DNA of 64,000 nucleotides, taken from assembly GCF_001039005.1 (NCBI RefSeq), contig NZ_LDWR01000042.1:62001-126000 (forward strand). Reading direction: 5' to 3'. Shown here one piece after another: positions 60,894 to 64,000 of this stretch. Each line of letters begins with the position of its first letter. Within the stretch, counting starts at the first letter, position 1. A program made the position numbers and the translations under genes. Under the pieces are notes generated by a model. It searched no databases and was not told the origin of the DNA. It saw only the letters and a list, made by a program, of their open reading frames with translations. This stretch comes from Burkholderia cepacia. GTDB taxonomy: Bacteria > Pseudomonadota > Gammaproteobacteria > Burkholderiales > Burkholderiaceae.

Positions 60894-62273
60894 ATGAACG
60901 ACTCGACCGAACCCCTCGCCCCCGCACCGGCCGCCGAAGCGGACACGGCGCCGCCGACCGTGCGCGACACGACACCCGAAGCCTCGCCGCGCCGCCGCGC
61001 CCGCAAGCTCGCCGTGCCGCTGGCCGTGCTCGCGGCCGCCGCCGCCCTGCTGGCCGCCGGCATCGTGCCGCGCGTCGACGCGCGCGCCGCACAGCGCGTG
61101 CAGGTGGCCGCGCAGCAGGCGCTGCCGGTCTCGGTGATCCTGCCGGGCACCGCGCCCGCCGACCAGACGCTGACGCTGCCGGGCTCGGTGATGCCCTATG
61201 CCGAGGCGTCGATCTATGCGCGCACGAGCGGTTATATCGCGCACTGGAACGCCGACATCGGCGCGCACGTGAAGGCCGGGCAGACGCTCGCGCAGATCAC
61301 CGCGCCCGACCTCGACGCGCAGTTGCGGCAGGCGCGTGCCGACGCGGCGACCGCGCAGGCGAACGACGACTACGCGAAATCGACCGCGCAGCGCTGGCAG
61401 GACATGCTGAAAACGCAATCGGTGTCGCAGCAGGACACCGACACGAAGGTCGCCGACATGAACGCGAAGCGCGCGATGCTGGCGTCCGCGCAGGCAAACG
61501 TCGCGCACCTGACCGAGCTGGTGTCGTACGAATCGGTCGCGGCGCCGTTCGACGGCGTGATCACCGCGCGCAACGTCGACATCGGCACGCTCGTCACCGC
61601 GGGCGGCACGCCGGGCAGCCCCGGCCTGTCCGGCGAGCTGTTCCATCTCGAACAGACCGGCACGCTGCGCGTGTTCGTCGACGTGCCGCAGGACAGCGCG
61701 ACGGGCGTGACGACGGGCACATCCGTCTACCTGACCACGCAGCAGTACCCGGCGCGGCGCTTCGCCGCGCGCGTCGCGCGCAGCGCCGGTGCGATCGATC
61801 CGGTCACGCGCACGCTGCGCGTCGAGATCGACGTCGACAACGCCGACGGCGCGCTGATGCCCGGCGCGTATGCGCAGGCGCACCTGCTCGTGCCGAGCGC
61901 GGCCCCCGCGTTCGAGCTGCCCGTCAGCGCGCTGCTGTTCCGGCCGAACGGCGTGACGGTCGCGACCGTCGGCGCGAACGGCACCACCGCGCTGAAGACC
62001 GTGCAGATCGGGCGCGATTTCGGCACACGCGTCGAGATCGTGTCGGGAATCGCCGCCAGCGATCGCGTGATCGACAACCCGGGCGATTCGATAACGGCCG
62101 GCGAGGCGGTGAAGATCGTGTCGGTTGCGCCAGCAGTGCGAACGGGCCCGGCAACCGGTACGACGGCAGCGCCCGGCGCGCCTGCGTCGACGCCCGCCGC
62201 CGTCGCGGCGCCGGCTTCGATGCCGGCAGCGGCAACGGCGGCAGAAGCACCTTCAACGCACGCCCGAGGCTGA
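60894..62273 (+). CDS. Efflux RND periplasmic adaptor (membrane fusion protein)
   Basis: HlyD/AcrA-like adaptor of about 459 residues. A cytoplasmic N-terminus and one transmembrane anchor (AVPLAVLAAAAALLAAGIVP) lead to a lipoyl domain split by an alpha hairpin (ASIYARTSGYIAHWNADIGA and APFDGVITARNVDIGTLV), a beta-barrel domain (VYLTTQQYPARRFAARVARS) and a membrane-proximal domain. It has no lipobox. An alternative ATG at 60855 adds 13 residues. The alanine-rich C-terminal tail is likely disordered. It bridges the RND pump and the outer-membrane factor. Confidence 0.9.
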   Translation: MNDSTEPLAPAPAAEADTAPPTVRDTTPEASPRRRARKLAVPLAVLAAAAALLAAGIVPRVDARAAQRVQVAAQQALPVSVILPGTAPADQTLTLPGSVMPYAEASIYARTSGYIAHWNADIGAHVKAGQTLAQITAPDLDAQLRQARADAATAQANDDYAKSTAQRWQDMLKTQSVSQQDTDTKVADMNAKRAMLASAQANVAHLTELVSYESVAAPFDGVITARNVDIGTLVTAGGTPGSPGLSGELFHLEQTGTLRVFVDVPQDSATGVTTGTSVYLTTQQYPARRFAARVARSAGAIDPVTRTLRVEIDVDNADGALMPGAYAQAHLLVPSAAPAFELPVSALLFRPNGVTVATVGANGTTALKTVQIGRDFGTRVEIVSGIAASDRVIDNPGDSITAGEAVKIVSVAPAVRTGPATGTTAAPGAPASTPAAVAAPASMPAAATAAEAPSTHARG

Positions 62274-62280
62274 TCCGCCG

Positions 62281-63819
62281 ATGAAAACCCGCCAGATACC
62301 CGTCACGCGCTTTCTCCATCCACTCCCGTTCGCCCGCCGCGTCGTCGCGCTCGGCGTCGCCGTCGCTTTGGCCGCGTGCTCGACATTGCCGCCCTATTCG
62401 CCGCCCACCGTCGCGGTGCCCGCGCACTATGCGGGCGTACCGGCTACGGGCATACCGGCTTCGGGCGCCCCCAACGCCCAGCCCGGCTGGAACGTCGCGA
62501 CCCCCGCCGATGCCGCGTCGCGCGGCCCATGGTGGACCGTCTTCAACGACGCCGACCTGAACGCGCTCGAAGCGCGCGTCGACATCTCGAACCAGACCGT
62601 GAAGAAAGCCGTCGCCGATCTCCAGCAGGCGCGCGCGATGGTCGACTACCAGCATGCGGGGTTCCTGCCGACCGTGACGGCCGGTGTCGCGCAGACCCGC
62701 TCGCGTATATCGCAGAACAAGCTCGGCTCGTCACTCGCCGGTAAAACGACACCCGACTACCAGGCCGGCGTGGCCGCGAGTTGGGAACCGGACGTATTCG
62801 GCCGCGTGCGCGATGCGGTGACGGGCGCGCAGGCAAACGCCGACGCGAGCGCGGCCGACCTGCAGGCCGTGAAGCTGTCGGTCACGGCCGAACTCGCGAC
62901 CGATTATTTCGCGTTGTGCTCGCTCGATACGCAAAAGCAGTTGCTCGACGACACGGTGCGTGCGTACACCGACGCGCTGAAGCTGCTGAAACAACAGCTC
63001 GCGGCCGGCGCGATCGACGCGTCGGCCGTCGCGCAGGCCGCGACGCAACTGGAATCAACGCGCACGCAGGACACCGACATCGACGCGTCCCGGGCGCAGC
63101 TCCAGCACGCGATCGCGACACTCGTCGGCGAAAGCGCGTCGACATTCGCGCTGCCGCCGCGCGTGCAAGCGTTCGACGTGCCGGCGATCCCGGCCGGCGT
63201 GCCGTCGCAACTGCTCGAGCGGCGGCCCGACATCGCGGCGGCCGAACGCCGCGTCGCGGCCGCGAACGCGCAGATCGGCGAGGCGCGTGCCGCGTTCTTC
63301 CCCGATCTCGTGCTGTCGGCGAGCGCCGGGCTCGAAAGCGGCTTCTTCGCGCCGTGGCTGACCGCGCCGAGCCTGTTCTGGTCGCTCGGCTCGCAGCTCG
63401 CCGGCACGCTGTTCGACGGCGGGCGCCGCAGCGCGTCGCTGCGCGGCGCGCATGCGCAATACGACGGCACGGTCGCCGACTATCGGCAGACCGTGCTGGT
63501 CGCGTTCCAGCAGGTCGAGGATCAGCTGTCCACGCTCGATGCGCTCGCGTCGGAGGCCGGCAGCCAGCAGCGCGCGACCGATGCGGCCGACCTGTCGCTG
63601 CGGCTGACGACCAACCGCTTCAACGCGGGCGCGGTCAGCTACCTGGATGTCGTGACCGCGCAGACGATCGCGCTGACGAACCGGCGCCTGGCCGACCAGA
63701 TCGCCGCGCGCCGGATGGAGGCCGCGGTCGGGTTGCTGACCGCGCTGGGCGGCGGCTGGCACACGGGTGCGGACACAACCGCCGCCGGGCATCCGGCCGC
63801 TACGCCGTCGGCGTCTTGA
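62281..63819 (+). CDS. Outer-membrane efflux lipoprotein (OprM/NodT type)
   Basis: Outer-membrane factor of 512 residues. The signal ends in a lipobox ALAAC (cysteine at about residue 37), giving an acylated N-terminus. Two OEP repeats follow: WWTVFNDADLNALEARV and VAASWEPDVFGRVRDAV in the first half, QLLERRPDIAAAERRVAAAN and FQQVEDQLSTLDALA in the second. It forms the exit duct of the RND pump. It starts seven bases after the adaptor stop. Its end overlaps by 20 bases the convergent sensor kinase gene. Confidence 0.93.
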   Translation: MKTRQIPVTRFLHPLPFARRVVALGVAVALAACSTLPPYSPPTVAVPAHYAGVPATGIPASGAPNAQPGWNVATPADAASRGPWWTVFNDADLNALEARVDISNQTVKKAVADLQQARAMVDYQHAGFLPTVTAGVAQTRSRISQNKLGSSLAGKTTPDYQAGVAASWEPDVFGRVRDAVTGAQANADASAADLQAVKLSVTAELATDYFALCSLDTQKQLLDDTVRAYTDALKLLKQQLAAGAIDASAVAQAATQLESTRTQDTDIDASRAQLQHAIATLVGESASTFALPPRVQAFDVPAIPAGVPSQLLERRPDIAAAERRVAAANAQIGEARAAFFPDLVLSASAGLESGFFAPWLTAPSLFWSLGSQLAGTLFDGGRRSASLRGAHAQYDGTVADYRQTVLVAFQQVEDQLSTLDALASEAGSQQRATDAADLSLRLTTNRFNAGAVSYLDVVTAQTIALTNRRLADQIAARRMEAAVGLLTALGGGWHTGADTTAAGHPAATPSAS

Positions 63820-64000
63820 TGAACGTGAGGATGAAGCGCGTCCCGCCCGCGTCGCTTTCGACGCGCGCGGTGCCGCCGTGCAGTTCCATCACCGACCGCA
63901 CGATCGCGAGGCCGAGCCCGGCCGTGCCGCCCGGCACGCCGCCGCTGCGCGCGGGGTCGCCGCGCACGAAGCGGTCGAAGATACGCGGCAGCAGCGCGGG
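63800..64000 (-). CDS. Sensor histidine kinase, C-terminal end (5' part beyond window)
   Basis: The last 66 residues of a two-component kinase. The ATP-binding domain ends with IFDRFVRGDPARSGG, then the G2 box GGTAGLGLAIVRSVMELHGG and SDAGGTRFILTFI. This form is common in heavy-metal sensor kinases such as CusS. It is convergent with the efflux outer-membrane gene and may regulate this pump together with a response regulator outside the window. Confidence 0.85.
   Translation of the reverse strand, partial: PALLPRIFDRFVRGDPARSGGVPGGTAGLGLAIVRSVMELHGGTARVESDAGGTRFILTFIKTPTA

Noticed and set aside
1..64000. Mobile elements, integrases, tRNA genes or CRISPR arrays
   Set aside because: No transposase or integrase motifs, no tRNA-like cloverleaf noticed, and no regularly spaced repeats were found.

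Overview
The window is GC-rich, densely coded DNA with a Gram-negative catabolic repertoire: trimeric general porins, CUT2 sugar ABC importers, DUF4148-type small exported proteins, RND efflux, and IclR, LysR, AraC and FadR-type regulators. This points to a Burkholderia of the cepacia-complex type, probably from one of its accessory-rich replicons. No rRNA, tRNA, insertion sequence, prophage or CRISPR array was seen. Gene assignments rest on family motifs read from the translations. Promoters and operators are pattern-based predictions.

Region 1 (1-9974) is one minus-strand operon of eight genes: ABC ATPase, permease, binding protein, aldo/keto reductase, COG3618 lactonase, zinc alcohol dehydrogenase, UxaB-like reductase, UxaA-like dehydratase. 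A FadR-type GntR regulator is divergent from it. The enzyme order fits oxidation of an L-sugar (best fit L-galactose) through lactone, aldonate, tagaturonate and altronate to 2-keto-3-deoxygluconate. Region 2 (9975-18296) holds a possible small RNA, an AraC regulator, an APC permease, an aldehyde dehydrogenase, a class III aminotransferase, cytochrome b561 and a porin. The permease and the dehydrogenase share a 19-bp box placed exactly 20 bp before a -10-like hexamer, which suggests a small AraC amine or amino-acid regulon.

Region 3 (18384-19789) is a TetR/glutathione S-transferase pair with a perfect palindromic operator. Region 4 (19961-31740) contains a porin, an IclR regulator and a nine-gene minus-strand operon: TPP-dependent decarboxylase-like enzyme, SDR without catalytic residues, BNR propeller, VOC protein, AA_synth protein, alpha/beta hydrolase, MhpA-like monooxygenase, NIPSNAP protein, aldehyde dehydrogenase. 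It resembles a ring-hydroxylation and cleavage pathway for an unknown substrate. Its promoter has a perfect palindrome as the -35/-10 spacer, and a decayed TonB-receptor fragment lies divergent to it.

Region 5 (31748-51951) is a plant-polysaccharide and pentose/hexose block. It has two Tat lipoproteins (a GH74 xyloglucanase and an alginate-lyase-like enzyme with FN3 and LamG domains), the xylABFGH operon with divergent xylR, galM, and a YtfQRT-YjfF galactofuranose-type importer. Together with region 1 it suggests scavenging of xyloglucan and its side-chain sugars.

Region 6 (51952-64000) carries an MFS remnant, a pirin/azoreductase/YceI operon with divergent LysR, an aromatic-acid type MFS transporter, two small exported proteins, a tripartite RND efflux system, and the end of a sensor kinase gene that runs off the right edge.
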